NCBI GenBank assembly: GCA_004802705.1
Contig: SGPL01000016.1
Span: 62,001 to 126,000, forward strand
Length of the DNA stretch: 64,000 bases
DNA from: Bondarzewia mesenterica
Taxonomy: Eukaryota > Basidiomycota > Agaricomycetes > Russulales > Bondarzewiaceae
Direction of reading: 5' to 3'
Positions 21,934 through 33,034 of this stretch are shown piece after piece. The position numbers were made by a program, and so were the translations under genes. The notes under the pieces are model-generated. The model saw nothing but the letters and a program-made list of their open reading frames with translations. It ran no database searches and had not been told where the DNA came from. Within the stretch, counting starts at the first letter, position 1; every line of letters begins with the position of its first letter.

Positions 21934-24508
21934 TTACCAGCGGTGCACGTTAACCTGCACCGCGGCATCTGCAAAGGCAGAGTGATCTTGGATTTTGACA
22001 TGGGAAACGACGATATTGTCCGCAAGGCCCTGCAGGACGGGAGGAACACCCAGTTTCTGCGCCATCGCCTTGTTTACTGAGGAGAAGCAAGCGAGTACCT
22101 CAGTTCCAAACATCGCCACAAACTGCAGAAGATAATCAATCAATAGAAGCGATGCGGTAGACTTAGTGCACTCACCAGACCGCCCTCTTCCAGACGCGAC
22201 CGGAAGCGGACGAAGAACTCCCGCTGATCCCCATCAGTTTGCTCATGCAGAGCCAATCTGGCAGAAGATCCACCGGTCTGCAGCGTACTCAGTAGCAGGA
22301 GAGCTTCGCCTTCCTTATACAGTTTGCCTGGCGGTCCCTTCGGACCAGGGGTAACGATGGAGTCGAGCGAAGGACCGCCCAGCGTCGTCGGTGGGTTGAT
22401 ATCTTTCAGCAAGACAGGTATAGCGACTGCAGGATCCAAACTCAAGAGGAAGGGCTCTTGGGCAGGAGATAGAGGTCTACATAGATTGTTAAAATTAAGC
22501 AAGCATGACATGGTATGTGGAATATATCTTACTGCTCTTCCTGCGTGGTCTGGACCGCAGGACGGAAGAAGCTCGCGCCAAGAGTACTGCGAATGAACAC
22601 TTCAGCACTTGCAGCAACAAGATGAATGTTAAATCACTTACAGTGGCCCGAATATAGTCGAGTTTTTCCACGAGGAAGAATTGAATAAAGATGGTTGAGC
22701 AAATGCAGGGCCGGAACTCGCGCTTCTAAAGGTCAGACAATGGCGCTATAAGCAAGGAATCAAAAACGTGGACGGTAAGGCACATACTCAACGACGTTCT
22801 CCGTGGCATTTTGTGTATTGGATGGTTCCTCATCGAAGTCAGGAAGTGCGTTAGCGTCAGCNTTTTTTATGCCTGCCAATTCCAACAGCTGGTGTCCAGA
22901 AGGAACGGACTCGGACGAAGAACCGTCGATGTTGACGGGATCGTCCAGACCGGGGATTATTGCGTCTGCGTCATTGGTGGTGTCGAAGGTAATTGTTTCT
23001 GCGCTCCTCGATGCAGACGCAAGATGCTCTGCAGCTGTTACAGCATCTCGCTCTTCTTCCTCGGAAGGCTTATACTTCCCCTTCAACGTCTTCAATGATC
23101 CGGAGCCCTTCTCGAAAGTAAGTAGAGAGCTCTTCCTCGTATTCAGTCCCTGAGAAGATCTTCCAGGTCCAGGTTTAGGGCGGGACATGCGAGCAGAACT
23201 TGTGCTGGGTCCAGCAACAGCCTCAGACGGCGTCCGCTTCAGGAGCCTTGCCTTGGTCGTGATAGCCCCATCCAGTGAGCGGTCGAGCTGAGTATCATCT
23301 AATCGTTTGATCAGCGGATTTTCAGCACGAATTCGGTGTGCAGGAATGGATGGTCCCTTGAGAGGCAAAATCTTCTCTGGAACGGGAGGAGGGAGCAGTT
23401 CTTCCGCAAGTTCGGTGATGGCCATGTCCTCGACGTGGGCAGAATCGCTGGCTGGCCCGAACAACTCTTCACTGGATGTCGGGTGTGTCTCCTGAACGGC
23501 GACGGTATCATTCATCGCCGCAGAGGCATCAAGCAACTCTTCATCCTCAGAGTCCGGAACCTGAATTCGATGAGACGCGAGACATGAAAAATTAATGGCG
23601 CATGGGGAACATACGACTTCAAAAGACGGCAAAGAACGCTTCCTACGAGGTCGAGTGGACTTGGCGGGAGAATCACTTAGTGAAGACCATTAGATTAGAG
23701 CGTACGGTGCGTAATTCATATTACCTGTCATCGGCAAGTTCCTGACGAGAACCAGAGAAGCGCCCACGCTTCCGCTGCGGCTGCTGCTCAACTTCGGTAG
23801 AGGGACGAGATCTCTTGGTACTAGACCTTCTTGGTCTTGCGGAAGTTGACTGTGTTTCTTCTGCAGCTTCTGCTTCCTTTGAAGACACGGGGACAGACAG
23901 AGTAGCTTCCTTCTCCGTTGACTTTCTCCCCTTCCGCACTGTATGATGGTCAACAACAAATGAGAGGATTCAAGGCTCAGCGGCGACGTACCCGGTGGCC
24001 CACGAGGGATAAACTCTTCACCGTGCTTAAATTGGCTCAGATCATTTATATCGCGTCCGCCCAGGTCGAAACGCCGCCAAAAGCGAGCGAGCATCTCGTC
24101 CGCTGAACCTGCAAAAGAGGACGGAGGCTCCCATCTACATGAACGGACAATCGATTCCTAAGCAACGATACTCAAGTGAGACATGAACCGTTGGACTCAC
24201 GTGTTCTCATCGCGATCGTAGCCTTTCCACTGAACGCGTCGTCGAGTAAGTGATAGGTTGTCGCGTCACTGACGAGACGACACGTACCTTGACAAGATAT
24301 TTCTACCAAGCCGGAAATATGATCGGCTTTCGTAATTTACACGCTCAAAAAGAATTGCCAGGACGTACAAATGTGGGATTCCTGCCCTTTCTCTGTACTT
24401 TTGCCTCAAGGATGGACTCTGTGGTGGAGAATGAATGAGGATTCCGTTCCCTGAGACAGACTTGGATAATGTCAACTCGCCAACTTCATACTCTTCAGTT
24501 TCTGACAT
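21934..24508 (-). CDS. Chromodomain protein with uncharacterised C-terminal region
   Basis: N-terminal chromodomain, probably a reader of methylated histone H3. It is spread over tiny exons: 24508-24481 (MSETEEYEV), 24418-24369 (SILEAKVQRKGRNPTF), 24302-24288 (KYLVK), 24229-24201 (WKGYDRDENT), then WEPPSSFAG. The cage positions Y, W and Y are present. A long basic, Ser/Thr-rich disordered middle follows (RRSSTKRSRPS, VPDSEDEELLDASAAMNDTV), with one N at 22862. The last ~230 residues look folded (FRPCICSTIFIQFFLVEKLDY, FLLSLDPAVAIPVLL, FVRFRSRLEEGG, VAMFGTEVLACFSSV) and end VNVHRW. I do not recognise this part, and no chromoshadow domain is evident. The first intron must start with GC. Exon joins in the middle are approximate. 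Confidence 0.78.
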
Positions 24509-24906
24509 GGTTAGAGTCAGAGCAATGCGGACACAGTGTTTGATGTTGACGGGGACGAAGACAGGAAGCAACACGACAATTCGGACCAAGGTGTCGCGCC
24601 AGCATTACATAATACAATTTGTGCCAAGTTATCGCACTTTCGAGTGAGAATCGTTCGTGCACACTGGTAGAATTACCATTAGTTCAGCCTTTCTATCATA
24701 CAATGCTTTGCTATCTAGGTTTGCTTATATCTTCTCCTCCTGCTGAGCATTGACATGAGCAGTGGGAAAGTCGTCGAACACAGCCACGCTCTAGACAAAC
24801 AAGCATGATTGGCTGTGCATAAATTCGCTCTATGGTACGGACTTTTCCTCCCTATCTTCATCCTTTCCCCTAGCATTACCCCTTTTTTAATTTACCAACT
24901 ACAACC
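24509..24906. other. Divergent intergenic region
   Basis: 398 bp between the chromodomain and BRI3-like genes. No box or repeat stands out. Confidence 0.45.
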
Positions 24907-25442
24907 ATGGTCATGGTCGATTCCAAAGCACAAGACAGTACTCAACAGCCTCCAGAACCAGCGCCCCCACCATATCCTCTCCCACAATCACAACCGAGCG
25001 GACCGAGTGCGCCATACCCACCAGGACCGCAACCTTGGAATGGCCATAATCAACAGCCCTCTGGATCATATAACCAGGGTGGGCAGCATCCATACTACTA
25101 TCCTCCAGGTGGTCCGCCGCGTGATCGGCAGGCGATGATCGGCGAGCAGTACAGGAATCAGAGTGAGTTAGTGCGAAAGACGTCTCTGGCATTCTCAGAC
25201 TGAAGGTCGTGGTTTTTGAACAACAGTCCTGGCTCGATGTGCGCAGGGTAATCACGAACCGACGATCCGATTCGGGATTTGTGGTATATTATGCGCTATC
25301 CTGCTATTCCCGATAGGACTGATATGTCTCTTGTGTGTATCATCAACTTTTCAACTTGTTTTCTCAAAAAATGGACTGAGTCTTATTTTTGGGCAGCCTT
25401 GACACTGATAGGAAGTGTGCACGATGTGGAGTTCCACTGTAG
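24907..25442 (+). CDS. BRI3-like small membrane protein
   Basis: 135-aa protein from three exons (24907-25162, 25227-25332, 25397-25442; 408 nt, in frame). The N-terminal half is Pro/Gln/Tyr-rich (PPPYPLPQSQPSGPSAPYPP, YYYPPGGPP). The C-terminal part is ARCAQGNHEPTIRFGICG, one hydrophobic hairpin ILCAILLFPIGLICLF, then LDTDRKCARCGVPL with a CXXC pair. This layout matches the Brain-protein-I3-like family of endolysosomal membrane proteins, where the cysteine pair follows the hydrophobic segment. The short third exon supplies the whole cysteine tail. Function in fungi is unknown. Confidence 0.7.
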
Positions 25443-25890
25443 CTCAGCAGCTGGGCTTCGCCTGGGCAGAGTTCGGAGCTGAGGCACGAAGGTTGACGAC
25501 TCGTGTCTCAGGGAGACTAGAGCTGTCCTTTTACTGGCGTCAAGCAATGAATTTTTGACGCTCCTTTACCACCAATTTCCCAGCGGACTTCTGCATTGTT
25601 TTCGTACACTCATCTCCTTCAGGTCAACTTGTTTCACTACAATTCATTTTCTTGTGTCACCCTTGTACGCTACGCAATTTCAATCGCAGTATTTATCATC
25701 CATTATCACTTTATAGCGGTTATATCGAGGTATATACAGAAATCGTGATGATATCCTAGCTGGTGCGAGGCAAAACAAACAGAACAGCAATACGCGAAAG
25801 CAAGATGTTAAAAACAGGTATACGCATACATTGTCACTAGATGATCCAAATGATGGTAGACTGACGGTGGGGGTGGGGATTCGACGCTTA
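25443..25890. other. Convergent 3' intergenic region
   Basis: AT-rich stretch between the BRI3-like and CRB2 genes, probably both 3' UTRs. No gene or repeat recognised. Confidence 0.45.
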
Positions 25891-28800
25891 CTACAGATCC
25901 TGTGATGGCGGTGGCAGCAGTCGTCCCGCGATGAGGCAATCCTTTACCCATTGAAGGGGGACGTAGGGCTTGTTTCTCCCCATGTCGGGTGCACCCTGAA
26001 GGTCCTTGACGACGATATAGTCAAAGACGGTCTTCGAAGCAAACTTGATATCAGTTACGGCCTCAACGCGTGCAGGTCCCATGGACATGATGATCCTGGG
26101 CACATTTCGCACGGCCTCCTTGAACTTGTCAGAATCAGATGAACCCTTGCGTAGCATGCATACGTTAGCACAGCTCGAACAAGAATTGCACAGGTGGCGG
26201 ACACACCTTTCTGCCTTTTGTGGGTTGAGGTACATAATCCGCACCGACAACCAGGATAGATTTGCCGCCGAATAGCTTCGGCGCCACTGAATTCGACATG
26301 ATCTCGGTCAGATGCTCCTTGGAATCGCCCCAGTCAAGATCGACCATCTGCGACACTCTAGCCTTCAGGCTTTCGCAATATCCAGCTGGAAGAAGGAAAG
26401 GTTGCCAATCCTCCTCGGGCTGGGTCGACATCAGTATCATGTGACGCATACTAAGACAAACATAAGCATACATTTGTCTTCAATGCGTTTAACCATTCGA
26501 TGGACACGCAAGGGATACCGAGGCCGAGCGCTGTCAGAAATTTGGGCTTCTGGTTGGCCTCATTGGATAACAAAAAGACCCGCTCGATACCGTCCTTCAT
26601 CTTGCAACGGAGATCATTCTTCGTGGCAACCCACCGCTTGCTCGCTTCGGTGTATTTTCCATTGACCGGAAAGAGTGACGACCAATCATCGAGGACAGTT
26701 CCACCATTGCTCTTGATGATGTCCACAATCTCTTCCTTCTCCGCCTCCCAGTCTGCCAGCCCAAGCGACAGCGTGACCACGACGCCGGTCTTCGCCAAAG
26801 GGCGATGTCGAGTAGATGCCATACTGAGCTTCGAGGTCTTTGACGAGGTATTGCTGTTCTTGAGAGACTTGGGCATCAACACGGTGATGATCTCGTCGCG
26901 AGCCAGCATCCGATCTTCCCACTGGCTCACGAAGGCCCGATTGGGGATCTTGATGCCTTTCACCTCCACGTTCAAGCGGGAGCCGTAGTCCGCTTGAACA
27001 ACCAGCTTGCCCTTGTCGCGCCTAGAGTGGTCAACAATCTTCCCCTTCACGTTGCCATCAATCACGACGACATCGTCGCCCGTCTGCGGCTCGCATCGAC
27101 GCATCAGACTGACGTCCAAATCGGCCTGGTCCCCATCGTCAAAATGAACGACAAATCGACTGGGGCCCGAATCCGACACAGAATAGATCGTACCAGAATA
27201 CAAATGTGCGTCAGATTTCCATAGAGCAAAGACCCGCGTGGAAGATGAAGACGAGGGCAGTCGCGATCGGGATCCGCGGCCTGAAGAGGCTTGGCTTTTG
27301 AGCCGCTTGGTGGACCGCGCAGCTGGGGTGAACGATGGTGTTCTACTCGTCCTCATGGAATTTCTGGAGGACACCTCCGTTGGCGCAGTCGACGCAACAC
27401 GCTTGCGCTTTCGAGATGGGCCGTTGGTCGGAGGAGGATCTACGACGACTTCTTCGAAATCCATTTCCATATCCTCTGCGGGTTCTGTCGCCACCTCGTC
27501 ATGGCTCGACAGCAAATCGAGCGGATCTTCGCTTTCTATCTGATCCTCCTCCTCGTGCATTGGTATCAACGGCCTTTCTCTGTCTGATACACTGGGTACA
27601 GAACGCCCGCGACGAGCTTTAGTGTGGTAATAGTGACCAGACCGCCCTTTGTTCTTCCTGCTTCCCTGCCCTCGGGTCCGAGAGGAGTGAAGGGCAGGGG
27701 GCGAGGCCGTCAATGCAGGATGATCCTGTTCTGGCACAGAAGAAGGAACTTCGTCTAGTAAATCATGTAGCATCTGGTTCGACTTCGTATCTCCTTGGGA
27801 AGTCGAAGGCCCAGCAGCATCAGTCGGGTTTACCATGGGCTTAACGCTCTAGATATTGAATACATCAACTCCTGAATCAATCCGACGTCTTACAAAGAGC
27901 GTACCTTCGACTGAGGTTTCCCTTTGGCCAAATGTGAGACTGACTGCTTTGCTATTGCCTGCCGCGAGGGAGGCTTCATCGAAGGATGCTTTTCGAGGAA
28001 TGCAACAACGAGCGGGACAGCCTCCTCATCGCCTTCCTCTTCCTCCTCCTCTTCCTCTCGTCGATCAAGGATAGAATCCGGCACAATGTCCTCGGAATGG
28101 GGCTCTGCATCTGTGGCAACGTCCGTATGATCTTCATCCATAGGTTCTGCAGTGTGTTCTCGAGAATTTCGTCCCTGAGAAGCGGAAGAACTCAAGACTT
28201 GCGTCGGTTCTGAATCGGGAACAATCTCATCTTCGTCTCTTAGTGGTGCTGCGCGAGGCGGAGGGGATGGTCGCCGAGGTTCCTCCTGAATGACGCGATC
28301 GTTAAGTCTGCCACCCAAAATTTGTTCTGCCAGGCGGATGCTCATGGGACGATTGATGGTGTTTGCTGAAGAATTGATAGTAAATTGTGCATGAGGCGGA
28401 GGTGATAATCGCTGACGCTTCTCCTGGAAGACGCAGTCGTCACTCTTGCTACCTATGATTTGCTCTGCTAGGCGGATGCTCGTGGGGCGATTGTCGGGAT
28501 TTACTGAGGGAATAGTAGTTATCTGCGTGCGATCATCAGAGCTATCAGATAACTGAGTTTTTTCCGGTAGAGGTATTTCAAACTGAGAATCTGCATCCTT
28601 GAAGCGCCATCTCTTCGTCGGATTGACCATGCTGAGTATGCTGCGCGGATTGTTTGTCGTCGATGGTCGCGAGGAGGTAGCGGAACGGGAGGCAGACCCC
28701 GTGACATGCTCGGAGATGTGAGAGGCGGCAGCGGCGCTTCGTCCATCCACCATGTCGACATCCATACTCTCGGATCCATTCGGCTGAGTCGCTTCGAACT

Positions 28801-29935
28801 CGTTCGGCTGCGTACAAACTGCAAGGTCATCGTACGAAGCAGGATTCGTAGGGATCAAAGGAGGCGTCGATTGCTGGGTGGCCGATTGAAGATTGACTGG
28901 CTGTGAAGGATATTCCTCAGATCCTTGTCCACATAGTTGTGTCTCAGGGTACAATGATGGTCCAAATAGATTGCGAGAAAGGGATTGTGAAGACTGCGAG
29001 TCGTTCGAATTGGTAGGCGTGGCCTCAACAAGAACGGTACCCGTATCCTTTGAAGGAGAGGGCGAAATTTGTCTTGTCAAAGCACGAATAACAGCCATAG
29101 GTGACGATCCTTCCACTCCATGAGCTGGAGACACGATGTTGTCAACTGACTGACATTCGCGCAGCAGTTCAGATATCGGCATGGCGAATTTCCTATCCGT
29201 CGCAAAGAACTCTTGCTCGGGATCATCGAATGCTGGACCAGCGAACGAGTCCTGTGAAGCAGGGGAAGGTGATCTTCGACGAGGAGTCCTACGCTTTGAC
29301 GGAGGTTTCTCATGCGACATTATCGCACGTGAAGAAGGAATTGCGATTGGGTGGGCTGTACGAAGCGATACAACCTTAGTTTGTCGGGACAACGGTGCAG
29401 GCTGGTTCGTAGAAGGTTCCGAAGAGCGCGCCGCCCTCGCTTGAGGCTTCATAGTGGGTTTCGACGTCGAACTGCTCGTCTGTGCAACAGGGGAAGAAGG
29501 AATGGTCTGGGGATGGAACTCTGGGGGAAAAGCTGGGTCCTAGCAAAGGCGATTGAGATCCTGCCAGCGCTTCGTTGGCAGGTGAATCTTCCTTCTGCAA
29601 GCCTTTGTGACTACCGTGAGACTCGTTCTGAGGCTGATTCCGCGTCATACCCAGGCCATGTAAATGATATCGAGGCGCGGGGCGGTAAGAAGGGGAGGGG
29701 GGTGCGTCGGAAGACATATCTTTGTATGAGTCGTGCTGCGACGTGTTTTCGGGGCTGTGTTCGTTACTCTGATTCCGAGGCGCCGCTGCCCCACCATATC
29801 TCAAGAAATTCTCAATGATCTGAGTGGGTTGGGACTCAGAGTTGTGGGCGCCACTGGGACATTGAGTTAACAATTGCGTCCACACCACCATAGGGGACCG
29901 TCCCAAGCAAGATGATACAGAGGCACGTACCTCAT
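25891..29935 (-). CDS. CRB2: DNA-damage checkpoint mediator (CRB2/Rad9/53BP1 type)
   Basis: Chromatin-bound scaffold that couples Mec1/ATR signalling to checkpoint kinases. The start is inferred in a 5-nt first exon (29935-29931, ATGAG) spliced to 29853, giving MSGAHNSESQPTQ. The long N-terminal half is disordered and rich in SQ/TQ sites, candidates for ATM/ATR phosphorylation. It carries a 46-residue tandem repeat (NRPTSIRLAEQIIG / NRPMSIRLAEQILG). A Tudor-like region follows: VFALWKSDAHLYSGTIYSV, RFVVHFDDGDQADLDV, GDDVVVIDGNVKGKIVD. Two C-terminal BRCT repeats include VTLSLGLADWEAEKEEI, GIPCVSIEWLNAL, SILVVGADYV and VPLQWVKDCLIAGR before the stop at 25891. It is divergent from a membrane-protein gene. 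Confidence 0.9.
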
Positions 29936-30394
29936 GTCCGGTTCCTAATTGGCAGTTGTCTGATTTAGCACTGAATATGACTATGGAGGTCTTCTTGGCC
30001 TTTGTCTCGTATACGAATGGTTCAGTGTACCGTTACCACCTTTGAAACGGATCCTCGCAGAAAACGGCACTGCGGAGCAGATGATGGAGAAAAGGAAAGG
30101 TGATATTTGTGCAAGACGGGGAACTGAGGACAAATATATTGGGAGGAATATTAACGGCATATAACAGCATGGATCCACTGATTTGTGAACCTGGCCAGCC
30201 GCACCCGCAAGACACCGTCCGTCTTCTCACGTGACCATTACGCGTAGGTCGCGTCAGCCATTCTGCCGGGCCCAGAAAAGGCTCCAACCAGGTTTTACTT
30301 CTTGCGACTTGTGCTCCGAGTGTCCCGCTCGCGTCCTATCTTAACTTCTCCACTTCTACATCAGCGCTGGCCGCCTTGAAGACTATTCTCTGCA
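29936..30394. other. Divergent intergenic region CRB2/membrane protein
   Basis: 459 bp with an ACGCGT box and a nearby CGCGT core. The ORFs here are short and unconserved. Confidence 0.5.
30240..30254. promoter_or_regulatory. ACGCGT (MCB) box plus CGCGT core
   Basis: ACGCGT at 30240-30245 and CGCGT at 30250-30254, 305 bp upstream of the CRB2 start and about 150 bp upstream of the divergent gene. Either gene could be the target; G1/S control is inferred only. Confidence 0.35.
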
Positions 30395-32321
30395 ATGTCT
30401 CGACGATCTTTTCTCTTTGGCCTTCCGATTCGTGAGGATCGCAGTTCCCCGACAAAGGAACACGCCTGGAAACCAAAGATGAAGAAAGCAAAGTCCTCTC
30501 CAAAAAAAAGTGAACCTTGTTGTCGACACAAAGAAAGAGCCAATAAATTCGTCAAATGATGGCAAAGGCGAGGAGAGGATTGCAAAGGATCGTTCGTTTC
30601 CGAAGAACAATGACAATCGTCCCGTCGGGGAGGTATCCGCCGTCCCAGATCCTGCTCCCGAGGACAATGAGAATTTGGGTTTGGCATCGCCATCGGCTGA
30701 GATTTACACGTCCCCTCTTTTTCCGCCTCTCAAAACAACGACTCGCAACCTGGTGTTATCCTCTCGAACGGCCAACCTACTATTACCTAGTGTCTCTATA
30801 GCTCCTGGTCCTATCGTGGTGACGACAATATCTTTGACCTCTGTCTTTCTCTCTGCTACTACGCCATCGTTTCCTAGTCCCACCAGCGACGTCGACGAGC
30901 ATGCTCCTCAGTCCTCCTCACCACATCACTTTTCTACGGTCATCATCACACTTCTGGCAGTGGGAGGTGCATTCATCTTGGCAGCTGGATTCATCATCCT
31001 TCGTCTTTGTACTCGCACAAGAAAGCGCACTCACCCGACACCTTCCCTCCCCATCCTTCAGGAATTCCCTAGCCAGAAGTTTGATGACGAATCGCCTATA
31101 TTTGGTGGGAAGGAGCGATTCTCTTCTGCGAGTCCTGGTAGCAGTGCGGTACTCTGGCCTTGGACTCAGTATCAATCTGGTATCCCACGGCCACCGCCTG
31201 TTGCGAATAAGCATGCTGACGCCTCCGTCATGGCGAGCTATGGCCAGCGTTCTCTTTCGGACGAAAAGGAAGGTTTGTCTTCGTCATACCAGAGCGCTGC
31301 TGTGCAGAAGGCAGCAAACATGATATCAGCGCAGTCAACCTTCTGGCACCAGGGCACTGCTAACCACCGGCCATCTCGTCTCTCGACATTGTCTACTTCT
31401 ATGCGACCAGCTTCTACTTATACCAATGGTCCTGCTCCAGACACTATTGGCATCGCGGTCAGTTCTGAACATATACCAATTGCTGAAGATGATTCGAATA
31501 GCGCTGGTGTTGCGGATCAGATCACAGCCCAAGAAGCCGGAAGGAAAGCAAATGCGCGGCGGAGCCTGGAGAGGAAGAGGGCTAGTCAGGTTGCCGGAGA
31601 CTCTTTACTCTACGGCGGAGCTGAGATCACTTCTCCTTCAATGCCTGGTTCTGTCGCTCCCGGTTACGCTCAAGGACGAGCTCGTATCAAGGCTCCTTAT
31701 GGCGCTGGTTCTTACCTTCGTTCCTCTTCGACAGCCACTTCAGGAAACGCGGGAACGAGAGTGTCGTCGGTGTTTACCGAAAATCCTTTCGACGACTCGG
31801 CCTACGGCGTACCACCTATCCCCCCCTTGCGGAAGAGCTTGGATGGACAAGCAGGCGGCGGTACTAAGGCGTTGACGATGGCATTAGGGCTAAAATCTCC
31901 TCTTCCTTCCCAAGAACCGTCACTCGACAGTTCTTCGCGGAGTGCTAGGTTAGTCCTTGACCGAAAGAAAGTACCGCTGAGCACAAAGATAGAAAGCTCG
32001 GAAATGGAAGCATCGGCATCGCTTGGGAGCATGATGTTGTCGGATTATAGGGCATCGAGAATTGTGGACCCTAGCTCCACGATGCATGCACACTCGGAAG
32101 CGGCTCTTGAAAGCCCCACGGACAGTTTCTCTACGAGCTTCCGACGGCGAGCAGATGACAAGCCCCCTCGAGTTCCGTCGCCTCCATTGCTGCCCTCGCT
32201 CGCTCAAATGGCGCTCGCTCACAACAACCCGGACGATTATGCAAATTACAACAGTCCGACATACAGCATCTATGGCCTATATGATCCGGACAGGAAGAGC
32301 CGACCTGACGGGGGGTATTGA
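30395..32321 (+). CDS. Single-pass membrane protein with long cytosolic tail (apparent frameshift)
   Basis: Not a recognised named family. The ATG at 30395 gives MSRRSFLFGLPIREDRSSP, but this frame stops at 30548-30556 unless one base is dropped in the A8 run at 30502-30509. Seven A residues would join it to the 600-codon open frame that follows. The predicted product is about 642 aa: a disordered Ser/Thr/Pro N-terminal region, one membrane span (STVIITLLAVGGAFILAAGF) followed by basic RTRKRTH, and a cytosolic tail of over 400 residues rich in Ser. The order fits a fungal wall-stress or signalling-type membrane protein (Wsc/Mid2-like layout), but no lectin or WSC domain is visible. Treat the function as unknown. 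Confidence 0.6.
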
Positions 32322-33034
32322 TGTGCAGGATGACAGATTCATTGGTTACATTGCGTGCGTCGAAAAACGACAACGAGGCTTTCGGAAACTATTGACACAG
32401 CCATGCTACCTCTCTAAATGTAAGGCAGATTGTTTTGTATTTTCCACTTTGGCTCTCCAATTATAAGCTTTCTGATCATCTTTTGGAGATGGCTGGGCGT
32501 AGCAACTAGAACACCCTTGGCAAAGAGTTACCACGGTGTACGTGGGTTGGATGAGAAACTGGGTGAATCATGTGCACCACGTTTAGTCTCGTTATCGCGA
32601 GGCATGTTTTAAAAAATAGGAAACAAGGGCGTATCAGACGCTTGGGATGTCTACGATTGACGTCGACGCGAGCGCTGAGCGCTGAGGGAACGGGGTGAGA
32701 AAGCCGGCTCGGGTTGAACCAGGGTTGAACGTTGAACGTTGAACGCGCTAAGTATAATAGTAGAACTGGTCACGGGACTTTGAACCAGTCTCGGCGCTCT
32801 CCCACCTGCCCGTTTGACATCCGCACCCATCCCCCCTTCATTCCTCCTCTCACCATCTTAGCTCCCTGCACGCCTGACGCCGTGCTATCGACGCCTGGCG
32901 ACCAACGTGGCCTGTTTCATTCCTTTCTCTCTCCTTGTATGTCAATTTCCTACTGTACTCCGCTCCGAGCCGCCCAGTAACTCCAATTTCTTCTTCCATA
33001 TAGCCAGCCGATCGTTTCCTCCTGCACTATCAAT
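32322..33034. other. Intergenic region upstream of GH5 glucanase
   Basis: 713 bp holding the 3' UTR of the membrane-protein gene and the glucanase promoter, with four GTTGAAC copies near 32.7 kb. No other gene recognised. Confidence 0.45.
32713..32744. repeat. GTTGAAC heptamer repeat
   Basis: GTTGAAC at 32713, 32724, 32731 and 32738; the last three are directly adjacent. It lies about 290-320 bp upstream of the glucanase ATG. Confidence 0.6.

Noticed and set aside
30502..30509. Programmed frameshifting at the A8 run
   Set aside because: No stimulatory structure seen and a second gene has the same problem at a T8 run, so a homopolymer sequencing error is simpler.
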